Assembly: GCA_017893485.1 (NCBI GenBank) | Contig: CM030360.1 | Span: 8,402,095 to 8,466,094 of the forward strand | Origin: Hemerocallis citrina | Taxonomy: Eukaryota > Streptophyta > Magnoliopsida > Asparagales > Asphodelaceae | Length of the DNA: 64,000 nt | Direction: 5' to 3' | Shown here: positions 1 to 11,660 of the stretch, piece after piece | Layout of the letters: each line of letters opens with the position of its first letter | Numbering within the stretch: position 1 is the stretch's first letter | Program-made: the position numbers and the translations under genes | The notes under the pieces: model-generated | Databases searched by the model: none | The model's input: only the letters and a program-made list of their open reading frames with translations | What the model was told of the DNA's origin: nothing

Positions 1-1231
1 AATTTTGATAATGGACATTTATATTTTGGGTAATGGATATCTCTTCATTCACCCATTTAACCCAATAAATACCACCTATTTTCTTCATGAAATCTTGCAC
101 CAAAAATCAAAAGAAAAGAAAAGATAAGAAAGATAAGAAAAGAAAAAGAGGAAAAGAAAAAGAGAGTTATTTGAGTTCTTGCTTGGAGGAAGGAAGACTT
201 GCTAGAGAGGAGAAGGGAGTCCCATTCTTGGAGGTAGGAGCCATCTGCTAGGAGTTCATTTTGTTTCTTCAACTAAGGTGGGTGTCTTCTTGAACTTTCT
301 AAATTATAGTATCATTCATGTGTAGGTAAATTGATATATAAAATTGATATGCATATGAGTAGTGATTAAATTGTAATGATGATATTTAGAATGAAAATGC
401 ATACTAATTGAAAGATTGTCATGAAAATAAGTTGATTGATGTTGTTTGATTGCATGGTAGTACATCATGATTAGATTAAATGATATGAATATAGATTTGT
501 ACACGAAGTTACTAATTCATGCCAAGAAAAGTTACTGTTTTGAATTTTGTTTGCACATCAAAAAATCGTATTTAATAAAATAGTTAGAATCTAGAGCTAA
601 AACTTTTTTTAGAGCATATTTTATATGTCAGGAATATCCCTTTAAAATTTCATAAGATTTGGAGGTCGTTTACTATTTTAATAAAATATAAACTCAAAAC
701 TGGTCAGTAGTTGGCTAGTTGCTGGAAATCTGCACATCTTTCGGTTTTTGATCAATTCAGAATTGTAAATGAAATAATTTGAGAAAAGTCAGAACTAAGA
801 AGTTGTAGTAGACTCGTTAATCTTTCTGAAAAGTCCAAGAAATCAAATTTTCATAAAGAATTGAATTTTATATGAATTTTATAAGACTGTACATTGGCAG
901 TATTTTAGTATTTCGACCATACTGTACATTTCGAATAATTCAGGGTTATAGATATAGTATTTTGAGGAAACTTATAACCTAAGAAATTGTAGTAGACTTT
1001 TACATCTTTATTTTGATATAAATAATGCAAAGTTTCGTGAAGTATATGATTTTTTATGATTTTTACAAATAGCATGAAATGCAGTTTCTGACTTTGAATT
1101 TACTGGTTTGCAAATGATACTTAAACGAGGTGATTGAAAATATATTCTCGCTGTTGCAAGTTATATTTTGGGAAAATATATATCATATTCATTCTTAGAT
1201 GAGATGTGAACTCAAGAAAAATATATATATG

Positions 1232-1560
1232 TAGGGGTGGCAACTGGGCCGGGTCAACCGCCGACCCACCCGCGACCCGGCCCACGAACCCGGCCCGTTT
1301 AAGACTTTCACGGGTTCGGGTCGAACCCGGTGAACAGTACCGGGTCGACCCGGGTCGCAATATACGCGAATCGAATTCGCGAAACCCGGCCCACGAACCC
1401 GTTAAAAAAACGAATTAAACCCGCTAACCCGCGGGTCGACCCGTGTGTGTCAACCCGCTCGACCCGTACGGGTCGAACGTTCAACCCGTGACGAGCCGAC
1501 CGTTCGACCCGCGGGTCAAACGGGTCGAAGCGCGTGGGTTCGACCATTGGGGCAGCAGTC
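1232..1560 (+). repeat. hAT left subterminal repeat region
   Basis: This GC-rich stretch is built from short direct and inverted copies of CGGGTCGACCCG, GACCCG and CGGGTT. It contrasts sharply with the AT-rich interior. In hAT elements, repeated subterminal motifs are the usual transposase-binding sites, so that role is inferred. The open frames here (1206-1418, 1443-1652 and their antisense partners) are by-products of high GC content. Confidence 0.7.
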
Positions 1561-1647
1561 AGCACAGCAAACGGCTATTAGCCGTTGCTGCCGAACGTTG
1601 GGTTTTTTTTTTTAATTTTTTTTTTGTTTTTTTCCCACAAATTCACC

Positions 1648-1655
1648 TATAAATA
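1648..1655 (+). promoter_or_regulatory. TATA box of the hAT transposase gene
   Basis: TATAAATA lies about 490 bases upstream of the transposase ATG. It is followed by a CT-rich stretch (1681-1710) typical of plant transcription starts. The long interval to the ATG leaves room for a leader intron, which I cannot place with confidence. Confidence 0.5.
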
Positions 1656-2146
1656 TCCCTTAAAATTCTCAAAAAAAATTACACCTCACTCTCTTACTCT
1701 CTCTACTATTATACATTATTTTAAAGAAATTTTTGAACAATTGTAGTGTTCATCAAATAATTGTACAAGGAGGCATATACACGATCAAATTTCGGTCGTA
1801 TCGGAAACAAAATTCAACGTCTTCAACGTCTTCAACTCTCTTCAACTCTCAACCTCTTCTCAACTCTTTAATTGCGGAATCGGCAAAGCGCTCCTCCATC
1901 TTTTAGCTTTTCTTCTTAATTTCACGGTTTTTTTTTACATACGCGTATTCTACGGTGAACGGTATCAAAATTTCTCTACCTCTCTTGTTAAATTTTTTTT
2001 TGCGTTGTAGTTAAAATTATTGTTTGTTTTTTGAACTTCTCTATCCCAACCCTCTTGTTTTTTAGATTTTTTTTGTATAATTCACCGCTCGGTCCGCTCC
2101 TACATTGTAGAATTTTTTTTACATATTTTGAGCGCATTACCACATT

Positions 2147-4279
2147 ATGTCTAGATCACGCGGTAGCGGTCGTAGCGGACAAGATTCCTCCTCCTCTTCA
2201 CGTAGGCCACCAATTGTCCCAATTAGTGAGCCCGCCCAAGATTACATTGATCCTACTATGGAACAATGGGGTACACATGACATGAATGTTGTAGGTGACA
2301 TTCAATTAGAAGAAGAACAACAACAACAACAACCCGAAATCACACAACCCCGTAGTAGTAGGAAAAGTAGAGGAGAAACTAGCGATTGGCACAAGTTTTA
2401 TAAGTATATCCCGGACGAACATATTCCGGGTGTAGGTTTGAAAGTGTGTAAAACGTGTAGCAAAACATACAAATTCAAGAGGGGTGACGGCACCGGTACA
2501 ATTAGTAGACACATACAACATAATCACAAAGAACTTCTTGATCAAATACAAGGCCAACAAAAAATTAGCCCTAGGACCGGTCAAGTAGATAGCCACCCTT
2601 ATGATCCCGAACTCGTTCGTCGGGAAATGGCCCGATTAGTCATTAAGGAAGAGTTGCCATTTTCCTATCCCGAGAGTAGGAACTTGGAAAATTTTAATCA
2701 AACGGCCTTAAACCCTCATTTTAGAAGAATTCCGAGAAATACTTGCAAATCGGATTGTTTTAAAATGTATGTTGAAATGAAGGACGCGTTGATTGCAATT
2801 TTATGGAGTTTAACTTGTAGGGTTAGTTTAACTTCGGATTGTTGGACGGGTGTCAACAATATTCCAACGATGGGAATAACCTGTCATTGGATCGACAATG
2901 ATTGGATTCTTCAAAAAAGAATCATATCACTTGCGTCGTTGCCGTATCCCCATAGGGGCGCTGAAATAGCAAACCGTATTATAGAAATTTGTGATGTTTT
3001 TCATATTCACGATAAAATTATGGCTATTAGTTTTGATAATGCATCTAACAACAATGTAGCAATTACTACTTTAAAATCTGTATTAAACCCTCCATCTGAC
3101 AATATTTTTCATGTTAGATGTGCATGTCATATTATAAATTTATGTGTTCAAGCTGCATTAAGAATAGCTGATCCATATATAGTTAAAATTAGAAATTGTG
3201 TACATTTCATTGCATTAAGTCCAAGCATTTTACAAGAATGGAAAGCTTGGTGTAGGGTTAGAAATGTTCCTTCTAGAAAATTTCCAAAGGATGTTAGACA
3301 CCGATGGAATTCTACTTTTGATTTATTGAATGTTGTCACCGATTATAAAGAAGTTGTAAATGATTTTTGTATCGCAAAAAATATGCACAATTTTGAAATG
3401 ACTCCGCCCGATTGGTATTTTGCCGAAGCTTTGTTGAAATTTTTAGAACCTTTTAAAACCGCAACTTTAAAGTTTTCAAAAACATATGAATCTACTTCTA
3501 GTAGCATTTTTATTGAATTAGTTAGCATGATGCAAATATTTAACGAAATGTTAAATGATCCCTATATTAGTAACATTGTAATATCTGCATTTCAAAAAAT
3601 TTTGAAATATTATTTTATTCCTCCTATGTTGATTTGTGTAGCTACTGTTATGGATCCTCGTATCAAATTAGAAGGTACGAAGAATTTGATAGAAATGTTT
3701 TTTGCATGTTTAGATAACAATGTAGAATTAACAATTGATTGCGCTACTTTTTTAGTTCAGTTTGAATCTACATTAAATAACTTGTATGATTATTATGATA
3801 GACGTTTTGCTTCTAGTAGTACAACTTCTGTAGTTAGTTCTTCTTCTGGTAGTTCTAAAGGTAAAAGTAAAATTGGTGATAGAACATTTAGTCTACTTGA
3901 ACAAATTCAGTCTAAAAAACCTAGGACTAATCAACCAAATGAATTAAATTGGTATAACCAACAGGATACTGAGCCTACTCTTTCCCCACTAGATATTTTA
4001 CAATGGTGGAAAGAACATGAACACACTTTTAGTATTCTGTCTATTATGGCTAAAGATTTGCTAACTCCTCCTGTCTCTACAGTTGCCTCTGAGAGTGCAT
4101 TTTCTACGAGTGGCAGGGTTCTATCTGATTACAGAAATCGGTTGAAGCCCGAGTCGTTGGAGATGCTCGTTTGCACAGAAGACTGGCTGAAGGCTGAAGA
4201 TAGGACGCAAGGGAAAGCACTATCAAGTTCTACAAGTGGGAGCAACTCGCCCGAAGAACAACAACAACAACAACAATAG
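2147..4279 (+). CDS. hAT family transposase (BED zinc finger, RNase H-like, hAT dimerisation domain), 710 aa
   Basis: This would cut and paste the surrounding element by binding its terminal and subterminal sequences. The N-terminus is Ser/Arg-rich with a Gln run. A BED-type zinc finger follows at about residues 80-125 (CKTCSKTY, then RHIQHNH ligands). The RNase H-like catalytic core has SDCWTG at about 225-231 and SFDNASNN at about 295-302, which carry the two Asp residues expected in hAT enzymes. The C-terminal hAT dimerisation domain (about 610-690) contains ASESAFSTSGRVLSDYRNRL. A second Gln run ends the protein. Length is normal for autonomous plant Ac/hAT transposases and no stop or frameshift is seen. 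The start was chosen as the first ATG leading into the SR-rich tail; an ATG at 2031 in another frame is a shadow. Confidence 0.95.
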   Translation: MSRSRGSGRSGQDSSSSSRRPPIVPISEPAQDYIDPTMEQWGTHDMNVVGDIQLEEEQQQQQPEITQPRSSRKSRGETSDWHKFYKYIPDEHIPGVGLKVCKTCSKTYKFKRGDGTGTISRHIQHNHKELLDQIQGQQKISPRTGQVDSHPYDPELVRREMARLVIKEELPFSYPESRNLENFNQTALNPHFRRIPRNTCKSDCFKMYVEMKDALIAILWSLTCRVSLTSDCWTGVNNIPTMGITCHWIDNDWILQKRIISLASLPYPHRGAEIANRIIEICDVFHIHDKIMAISFDNASNNNVAITTLKSVLNPPSDNIFHVRCACHIINLCVQAALRIADPYIVKIRNCVHFIALSPSILQEWKAWCRVRNVPSRKFPKDVRHRWNSTFDLLNVVTDYKEVVNDFCIAKNMHNFEMTPPDWYFAEALLKFLEPFKTATLKFSKTYESTSSSIFIELVSMMQIFNEMLNDPYISNIVISAFQKILKYYFIPPMLICVATVMDPRIKLEGTKNLIEMFFACLDNNVELTIDCATFLVQFESTLNNLYDYYDRRFASSSTTSVVSSSSGSSKGKSKIGDRTFSLLEQIQSKKPRTNQPNELNWYNQQDTEPTLSPLDILQWWKEHEHTFSILSIMAKDLLTPPVSTVASESAFSTSGRVLSDYRNRLKPESLEMLVCTEDWLKAEDRTQGKALSSSTSGSNSPEEQQQQQQ

Positions 4280-5147
4280 CTTTTCATCTTATGTTAAATT
4301 AGAAAAATTGTAGTCAATTAAAATTGTACATAAGAAATATGTTATTGTATAAAACTTATTTGTGAATTGAATTCTTCATTTCATTTCGTTATAAATTGTT
4401 CAAATTGTATCACTTAAATTCGTATGAATAAAATTTCAAAATTTGTTGTCAATTTCACTCTTTCAATCTTATTATTATTATTATCACGATTTTTTTTTGT
4501 TTATTAGTATTATTACTTACTTAGTATTATAATTAAACATCATTTGGGGATATTTGATTCAATTTGAAGAATTGTAGTATTATTACTTATTAGTATTATT
4601 ACTGAATTTAGTGAATTACATACTTAGTATTATAATTAAACATCATTTGGGGATATTTGAAGAATTGTAGTATTATTACTTATTAGTAGTAATGTAGTAT
4701 TACTTACTTAGTATTATAATTTTTTAAGAAATGTAATATTCATCAGACAAAATTTGAAATAGATAAGTGCTACAACGTTGAAGTTATCTTTAGGTTTTTT
4801 TCATATTAAAATATCTCCAACAGTTTTTTATTTATACAAATTGAAGGCCCGGGGAGGCTCCAACGGAGCTTCAAACCCCCCTTCAGAATGAGGCCTTTTA
4901 AAAGCTTATAACAATATTTTGTTAAAATTAATATATTTTTATTTAAATGTTATCTTTCGGGGTTTTTGAGATGCAAAATCATTTATTATATTATTGTAAT
5001 CAATTTCGGACTTTATGATATGTGAGGTCACAAAAATATGGTTGTTTGTATAATTGTATACATCATTTGTAAAATTATTATTATTATTAGTTCAATTTTA
5101 GCTACCAAAAAAAAAGAAAAAAAAAATTATATATATATATTATTAAA
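4280..5147 (+). other. hAT 3' non-coding region with direct repeat
   Basis: This is AT-rich sequence between the transposase stop and the right subterminal region. A 37-bp stretch at 4521-4557 is repeated at 4624-4660 (core AATTAAACATCATTTGGGGA). Several TTAGTATTAT copies lie between. No gene is visible. Confidence 0.6.
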
Positions 5148-5351
5148 CGGGCCAACCCGCGGGTCGACCCGGCCCAACCCAGGGTTGAGCCCTAAAGGGT
5201 TCACGGGTTGGGCGGGCCACCCAATTAAGAAGTTGACCCGGCCCAGCCCGGCCCGTATAACACCCCAACCCGGCCCGGCCCGCCTACCCAAGCGTGCCAA
5301 CCCGCACGGGTTGGGCCCGGACCGGCCCGGTCGACCCGTTCGCCACCCCTA
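5148..5351 (+). repeat. hAT right subterminal repeat region
   Basis: This is a GC-rich mirror of the left end, with many GGCCCGGCCC, GGGTCGACCC and CAACCCG copies. It runs into the terminal GCCACCCCTA. It is likely transposase-binding sequence by analogy with other hAT elements. Confidence 0.7.
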
Positions 5352-6782
5352 TATATATGGTTAATGACGTTAGGGATTGGTTTAAAATAAATCAAAGGAA
5401 AATGATGAGATGAGTTTTCAATGATGAATTTTAAAAAATTATGTTTTAATCTTAATTAACTTTTATTGAGAAGGTTTTGATGAATATGAAAAGTGTATTG
5501 TGAATATGAATAAGTTGAGATTGTACTTATTGATGAATAATAAGAATGAATGAAAGAATTTGAATGAATTATGAATACATGAACATGAGTTATAAAGGTA
5601 TGAGTATCCCAAGTTGTTGGACATGGAAAGATGTTGATTCTAGAGGCTTAGTGATACCCAGGTACTAGAAAAAGTAATGGAAATAAATAATTGATTTTTG
5701 AGAAGTGGCCAATATGGGCTGTCGCTCTCGGTATTTTTGTGTAAGATCGGTAGGAGGGTAAACTAGCTCTAGGTGGTATTATTTATTCATGTTCAAACTT
5801 AAGAATTAGGCACTAAGTGAAGATGTAGTAAACTTGGGCAAACATCTTTGGAGAACCTCTATATAGTCGAGCGGTGGATTCCAGGACTATAAACCCAGTC
5901 GGACGGTGGATTCCGGGACTGTGGTTGCTTGCGATGGAGGTGAGCCTTAGCTTTATTGATTAGTTTGAACAAGATACGACTTATTTGAAATGAGAACTGA
6001 ATTGAATGAACAAGGTTCCGGGATTATGATTGATCGGACGGTGGATTCCGGGATCATGATTAGTCGGGCGGATTGTAGGCCATACTCCAGTGTATATGCA
6101 TATACCGGGGCTAGAGGGATACTTGCGGGATGTTCGCACGATGAGGATTTTGTATAGTCAGGCAGGTGGATCTCTGGGACTGGAATCCGTACTCGTGGAA
6201 TGTCTAAACTTTGTTTTATTACTGGGTAGTTATCATGACGAGGGATAAAACCCTTTAATGTGGAGTACGTAGGTGCTTGCCCTCAGACCTATGTAGTATG
6301 GGATGCATAGAATTCGAACAAGTATGCATTAGTGTCATTGTAGTATAACATCTGCATTAGGCATTAAGTTATATCATATACTGACATGTTTAGGATAGTC
6401 ACTCTTTACACTTTTATATGCATTCAAGTTTGTGTTTGTTAAAGTAAGAGAATTCGTTATAATATAGTATAGAGAAGATCACTGTTTATAACATTGCATC
6501 GGTTGTAAGCAACTGACGTGCCCACAGATTTTCAGTGCAGGGATTAATTAAATTGACAAGGATTTAAAGATGGTTGATGATAAAGATTATATTCATGGTT
6601 AAAGTTGCTAATATTAGAGTTGTTTTCATGTTGTATTTTTATTTGAACTTCCGATGTGTAACTTTGTAATAAACATTGTTGTGTAATAAAAAAATTTAAA
6701 TTTCCTTGTAAAATTGTACGAAATGAAGTAAAAGATCCCGTTGTACTACGAATTACATGTAGATGGAATTCGGGGTGTTACA

Positions 6783-8174
6783 CTGGGCATGTTACCTCAT
6801 GTATAATTTCTAGTGACAAATGCTACAGTTCTATGGAATGGAGATGCATATGTTGCAATGCGAGTTTCTTCTGTATCCGCTAGTTCTTTCTAATAAGATA
6901 TATCAGATACGTGCCTTAATTGGTCATTTATTTCATATTTTTCTTCTACTAATTTTCCTATTATGATATTTCTTTCATTATCATAATACAGATATTCATC
7001 TTCTAAAATAGACTTGTTTTATAATGCATATCTTCTAATTCCAATAATTCGTTTTAACTAAGTTATGTCATCTTCAATTCTTTGGGATATAGTATTTTAT
7101 CTGTATCTATTTCTATTGTATGCACACATTCTATATGAAGTAGGTCCGATTCTAAGTCTGTTTCTATGTCACTCATATTTCTATTTACTTGAAGGACGTA
7201 GTCTGTAAACCTAACACTTTTTCTTTCTTGGGTATTGGTATAGATTAAAAAGTCTTGTGGTACTATAGTTCTAGTAGGTTCAATAAATTTGTCTAAATTT
7301 CAATCTAATCCTGCTAGTCTTGATTAATCATATTCTAAGGCCTTAATCATTTTAATTCCTTTACTACTTAATAAATCTACTACTTCTTTTATATGTACTT
7401 TATATTTTACTTAAGAATTAGTTGCAATTCTTCCTAGGAATGCTATATGAACAGTAAATTTTCACCACTATGTACTTATTCATATTCTTTAGTCTTTATG
7501 CATATATGTATACGTTTAATAAAATATTTTATAGTTATCATAAAATCAGGGCTACAATAAAAAAATCCTGAGTTACTATTCATGTTTACTTCTATGCTTG
7601 CTATTATACCTTTTGCTATATTGTTCCATCTATCATCATAAAATGTTACTAAAACTATGTAGCCTAAATTTTTTCTGATTAATCCTTTAATGCCTATAAT
7701 TATCAATCCTATATGCATAAATCTATTTCTAGAATTTCTAAGCTCATTACTGGCTGTTTGACTGATTAAGGGTAAACTAACAGACTAATTTCCTAAACAG
7801 ATAATTGCTTGTTCTCTGTTATGTCTAAAGAATTCTGTGGTAAAATCAAATCTCCCGGTTTGATATAACGTTCTAGGATTAAGGACAGTTAATCATTCTC
7901 TTTGGAATTTATCATAATCTTGCTTTGAGTATATTAATTCGTCTAATTGAACCGCATAATTATTAGCTATTCTGCTAAATGATCTTTCTAATAAAGGTCT
8001 TGCGTTACTAGTTGAACCTTGTTTTGTGGTCCTAAGAGTTCTTGAGGGTCCAGTAAAGGTTTTTGTATGCTTGATTAATTTCTATTATTCATTCTGATTT
8101 TTGGGTAGGGAATCTGTGCGTTGGTCTAGGTTTTCTTGTTATTTTTACTTTTCCTGTTGGTTCTAATGATATCT
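6783..8174 (-). pseudogene. Endogenous caulimovirid, movement-protein region (decayed)
   Basis: Read on the minus strand, this stretch encodes a broken protein resembling the movement protein of plant pararetroviruses (Caulimoviridae). The longest open piece is 7476-7718 (80 aa), containing IIGIKGLIRKNLGYIVLVTF and DDRWNNIAKGIIASIEV. The region upstream on the same strand (7740-8160) adds more recognisable pieces, such as RPLLERSFSR, separated by stops. The part at 6783-7440 would lie downstream of the movement domain and is too decayed to name. Multiple stops and frameshifts make this a fossil. The reading frame is interrupted at 8174 by a Copia insertion and resumes at 22292. A petuvirus- or florendovirus-like origin fits, but the genus is not settled. 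Confidence 0.6.
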
Positions 8175-8451
8175 TGTTAGAGATTATGAGAGATAATAAC
8201 AATAGAAATTAGGCTTAATATCCTAGACTAAGGTGCTTGAGATATTTACCCTAGGTATCAAAATTGGAATACCTAGACTACTATCACAAGTCAGTATTTA
8301 TAGGATAAATACTGGTTTGGGTACTGGGTTCTCAACCCACTCAACCCGCATTTCGATATCCATACAATTAATACGTGTAACACATGTGTTACCCGTAGAA
8401 TAATATTACACATAATATTATTCATATAGTGAGAATATACCTGTATATCCA
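8175..8451 (-). repeat. Copia-1 3' LTR
   Basis: This aligns with 13646-13877 joined to 22245-22288, with scattered substitutions. It is bounded by TG and CA and followed on the minus-strand side by the polypurine tract. Confidence 0.75.
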
Positions 8452-9761
8452 ACTCTCTCCTCCTATATTCTCAATATATAAACGTACTGGATCATCTCAT
8501 CAGTTCAACATGAAGCTGACTGGCTGATAGCAGTCTTAAAATAGAAGAAATGCATCACTCACTGTACAGTTCATAAGGACTAAATCAATTATAAATCCGA
8601 ATAGTTCAAAAAGACTAAACCAAAATAATTAAATAGTTCCTAAACCATATCACAACAGAATAGTTCACAAGGACTAAACCAACTGAAGTAATTTGTCATA
8701 GTTTCAAAATCAAACAAAGCAAATAAACTTTAAGAACAAAATAAGAGTTTTAAGCTCATTGAACACAAGAGTCTTAAACTCGACAAAAGTTTTACTAAGA
8801 AAGTGGCTAATTTATTCTCGAAAGAAATAAACTGAAACTCTATCCTTGCACACTGCTTTATGTTTACTCCTCCATTTTAAGCAAATCATTATTTTGAAAT
8901 CTATGTTGACAGATTCAACTCCTCCATTTTTGCTAGCTTATTAAAACAAGAATATCAAGAGACGCATCTCTAAGAATTCTAGCGAATTCCATAAAGTATC
9001 TAGTTCCACTAAAGAACTTAGTACAGTTCAACGATAGCTTAGCAAAATGTAACGCAAGTATGACAATCAAGTTTCTTTAACAAAATAAATAACAAGAACT
9101 ATTATAGTTTTTACACAAGAACCACACTATGTTTCATATTGGAATGAAAAAGCTGCCATTTCAATCATGGTTTAACACTGAATTATCAAAATTGGAATGA
9201 AACATGTATCCATAAAAGACATATCATCAAAATTGGAATTATATTTAAAGACAACTTAATCATCAAAAACACATCGACAAGTTTTCATGTTTAGTATAGG
9301 AATGATATGATTATTCTAAGTAAATTCTCTAGATATATAATACCATCAAAATTGGAATGAAATTATATATTTGTGAAATTTATGTGGAATCATCAGAATT
9401 ATCTAAAACATGTCAACTGCCTATAATTGATGCTTAAGTTTGAACTTCTCTATGGCTCCAATTGGATTCTAAATTTCAAAACAATTAGGATGTTAAAGCT
9501 TTGACTCAATAGCTTTTAACTCCGCTTCCCTCATAGTTTTGATAATTAGATCACTTTCAAGTCTCTTAGCAAGAGCATTAGCCATATTTTATTTCAATTG
9601 CACTTTATTTATATGAAAGTTAAACTAGGCTTCTTTCAGCCTTAATATACCCCTCTTACTATTATAAGTGAGTTATGAGCTACAGTGCATTATAACTTAA
9701 TAGTCGCATAACAGAATTAGAGAATTTACGTTAAATTTCTCAATGGATGATTAGCAACAAG

Positions 9762-9971
9762 TCATTCAATCCACTCAACCTCTTTCCCTGCAGAGGATAA
9801 CACATAGAGGTCTGATTTCTTGGATGAGAGCGCATTGCTTGTTTGCCTTTCTGCTCCTCCTAGTGTGAATACATATTCACTAGTTACCGACTTTTCACTA
9901 AACTTTGAGTAGCACATAGCAAACTCATGAGTACCACTCAAGCATCTCATTAGCCTCTCAAGGGCACTCAA
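9762..9971 (-). pseudogene. Copia-1 RNase H fragment
   Basis: This 69-residue piece contains ERLMRCLSGTHEFAMCYS and, further on, SEYVFTLGGAE and LSSAGKEVEWIE. Those match the order of the connection and RNase H region of Copia polyproteins (the ...RYLKGT... helix, the ...GYVFTLGG... strand and the ...ALSSAGKE... motif). The acidic catalytic segment between the blocks is missing, so it is non-functional. Confidence 0.7.
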
Positions 9972-10156
9972 ATGTGTATGAGATTATTAGTGAATCTGCA
10001 GATCATACCTACCTCAAAGGCTATATCTATTATAGTGCAGATCTTTGAATATATGAGACTTTCAATTCTTTTAGAATGATCTACCTGTCTCATAGTTGCA
10101 CCATCATTAGGTTGTCAACCTTTTATCATAATCATAAGGTGTTTTAAAATACACTT

Positions 10157-10363
10157 TCAATCACTATATCCCCACTTTTGAAACACATTATTGATTTGAA
10201 GAGTTTGAGTAAGGGTTATCCCTTGCCAACCGAAACTCACCCTTATACCTATGGTGTCCACAATACCTAGGTGTTTTATGCTAAATTCTTTGGATAACAC
10301 AATTTTAACTTCATTTGTAATAGGGAGGTCACTTCTAAGAACAAGCACTTCAACAATATACAA
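10157..10363 (-). pseudogene. Copia-1 reverse transcriptase fragment
   Basis: The 68 residues resemble the end of Copia RT just after the catalytic YVDD box. MYIVEVLVL occupies the place of that box but has lost the Asp pair. VLSKEFSIKHLGIVDTIGI follows, as expected in the family. It lies upstream of the RNase H piece in the correct order on the minus strand. Confidence 0.65.
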
Positions 10364-11319
10364 ATAAATAAGGGCAATAATATTTGACTCACCACAGAAT
10401 TAAAGACATTTATCTGAACTACTTGATTCAAATCTAAGCTCGTTAAAAGTCTGTCAAATTATTTGTGACTCAATTTTAACACATGTTTTAAAACATACAA
10501 TGATTTTACCAATTTGTAAATCTTGTTTACTAAACATATTAGTGTAAACTTTTCAATACAAAATATCAAGTACAAAACTTTAAGTACACAACTATTTAAA
10601 CATCTTTCATGAATAATAAAATCTTTTCAATAGATGTAAGGGCAAGAAGAATACTTATTGTAGCAACATAACATACATGTTAGCAGACTTAAAAAAATCT
10701 TCCCCACATTGCAAAATTAAGTTTCTTCTACAAACCCCACTTACTATAGTTTTAGCCCCTTTCGGCAAATCAACTAGTTCAAAATATTATTGTATAACCA
10801 CAAAATTCATTTCATTATCTACTAAAGACTCTTCTTGGCTCATTTTTCATTGAAGTTTTAAGTGTCAGTAATGCTGGTTCTTGATTCCAACTGTGAATCA
10901 TTGACCGTGTCTGTAGGACTAGATAATTTCATATATTTATCTTTAATGAACACATCCTCAAAGAACTCTGCAAGTCTAGATTCTTCTAATACAATTTAGA
11001 TAAATCCAACATCTGTCAACAGAACTACATTCTGCACTTTCTAAGCACACACAAATATTTGTTATAGGTCTTACTTTAGGCCTTCTAGGGTCATGTACTC
11101 TAACAAATGTATCACGACACATATTTTCACTTTAACAAAGTTATTTTTGTTTTCATGCCATGATCTACAAGGTGTATTCAATTTAGAGTGTAGTAACACA
11201 TTAGAGATATGATTAACGATACAATATCACCCACAATTACACAAAGTTAAACAACAGTCAATAATATAGAATTCAACATTTCGCTAAGTGTTTGATTTTA
11301 AATTTTATCAATACCGTTT

Positions 11320-11660
11320 TGACTGTTGTAAATAGAGTGCACTAGAAATTATGCCAAATGCAAACTTCTCTAAAATTGTTAAAACATATTCACCACCTTT
11401 ATCAAATCTAAAATATTTTGATCTTAGCATTTAACTAATTTTTTTAATTCATTAAGAATAACAAGTGCTTCATTCTTCATATATATGACAAACTTATATT
11501 AATCATCTACAAAAGCAATTAAGTACTTTTGACCAACAATTATCTCACATAATCACAAAGCTACTGAGACCACAATTATCAGAATGTATTGATTCAAAAA
11601 GTTGTGAACTCCTAGAGACCATACAAAATGATTTTCTAGCGATCAAAATATGAATTCAAA
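11320..11660 (-). pseudogene. Copia-1 integrase core remnant
   Basis: With frameshifts, the minus strand reads a phrase equivalent to the ...D-GGEY... block of the Copia integrase (about 11370-11410). Less clear similarity lies on either side. The sequence between 11660 and 13640 should hold gag and the leader, but only AT-rich sequence with many stops is seen. Confidence 0.4.

Larger units (their letters stand above)
1232..5351 (+). mobile_element. hAT (Ac-like) DNA transposon, apparently complete
   Basis: The ends are inverted: TAGGGGTGGC at 1232-1241 and GCCACCCCTA at 5342-5351. They are flanked by a perfect 8-bp target duplication TATATATG (1224-1231 and 5352-5359). An 8-bp duplication and a CAGGGGTGGC-like end are hallmarks of plant hAT elements. 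The 4120-bp element carries one long transposase ORF, a TATA box upstream of it, and GC-rich subterminal regions at both ends. The outermost base is T rather than the usual C at both ends. Identical target duplications and an unbroken ORF suggest a recent insertion, possibly still competent; activity itself cannot be judged from sequence. Confidence 0.93.
1..6782 (+). mobile_element. 3' part of a Tekay/Del-type Gypsy LTR, split by a hAT element
   Basis: This is AT-rich non-coding DNA ending in GGGTGTTACA at 6773-6782. The last 80 bases resemble, in reverse, the first 80 bases of the solo LTR starting at 27417 (shared CCTTGTAAAATTGTACGAA-type stretch). LTRs that begin TGTAACACCC and end GGGTGTTACA are known from the Tekay/Del chromovirus group. 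The start lies outside the window. A hAT transposon interrupts it at 1232-5351; the LTR resumes at 5352. No primer-binding site follows 6782, so it is a solo LTR or a 3' LTR. Short open frames within it (for example 57-272, 316-504) are low-complexity and not believable genes. Confidence 0.65.

Noticed and set aside
1206..1652. ORFs of 69-85 aa over the hAT left end
   Set aside because: Composed of translated CGGGTC repeats; lie in the terminal binding region.
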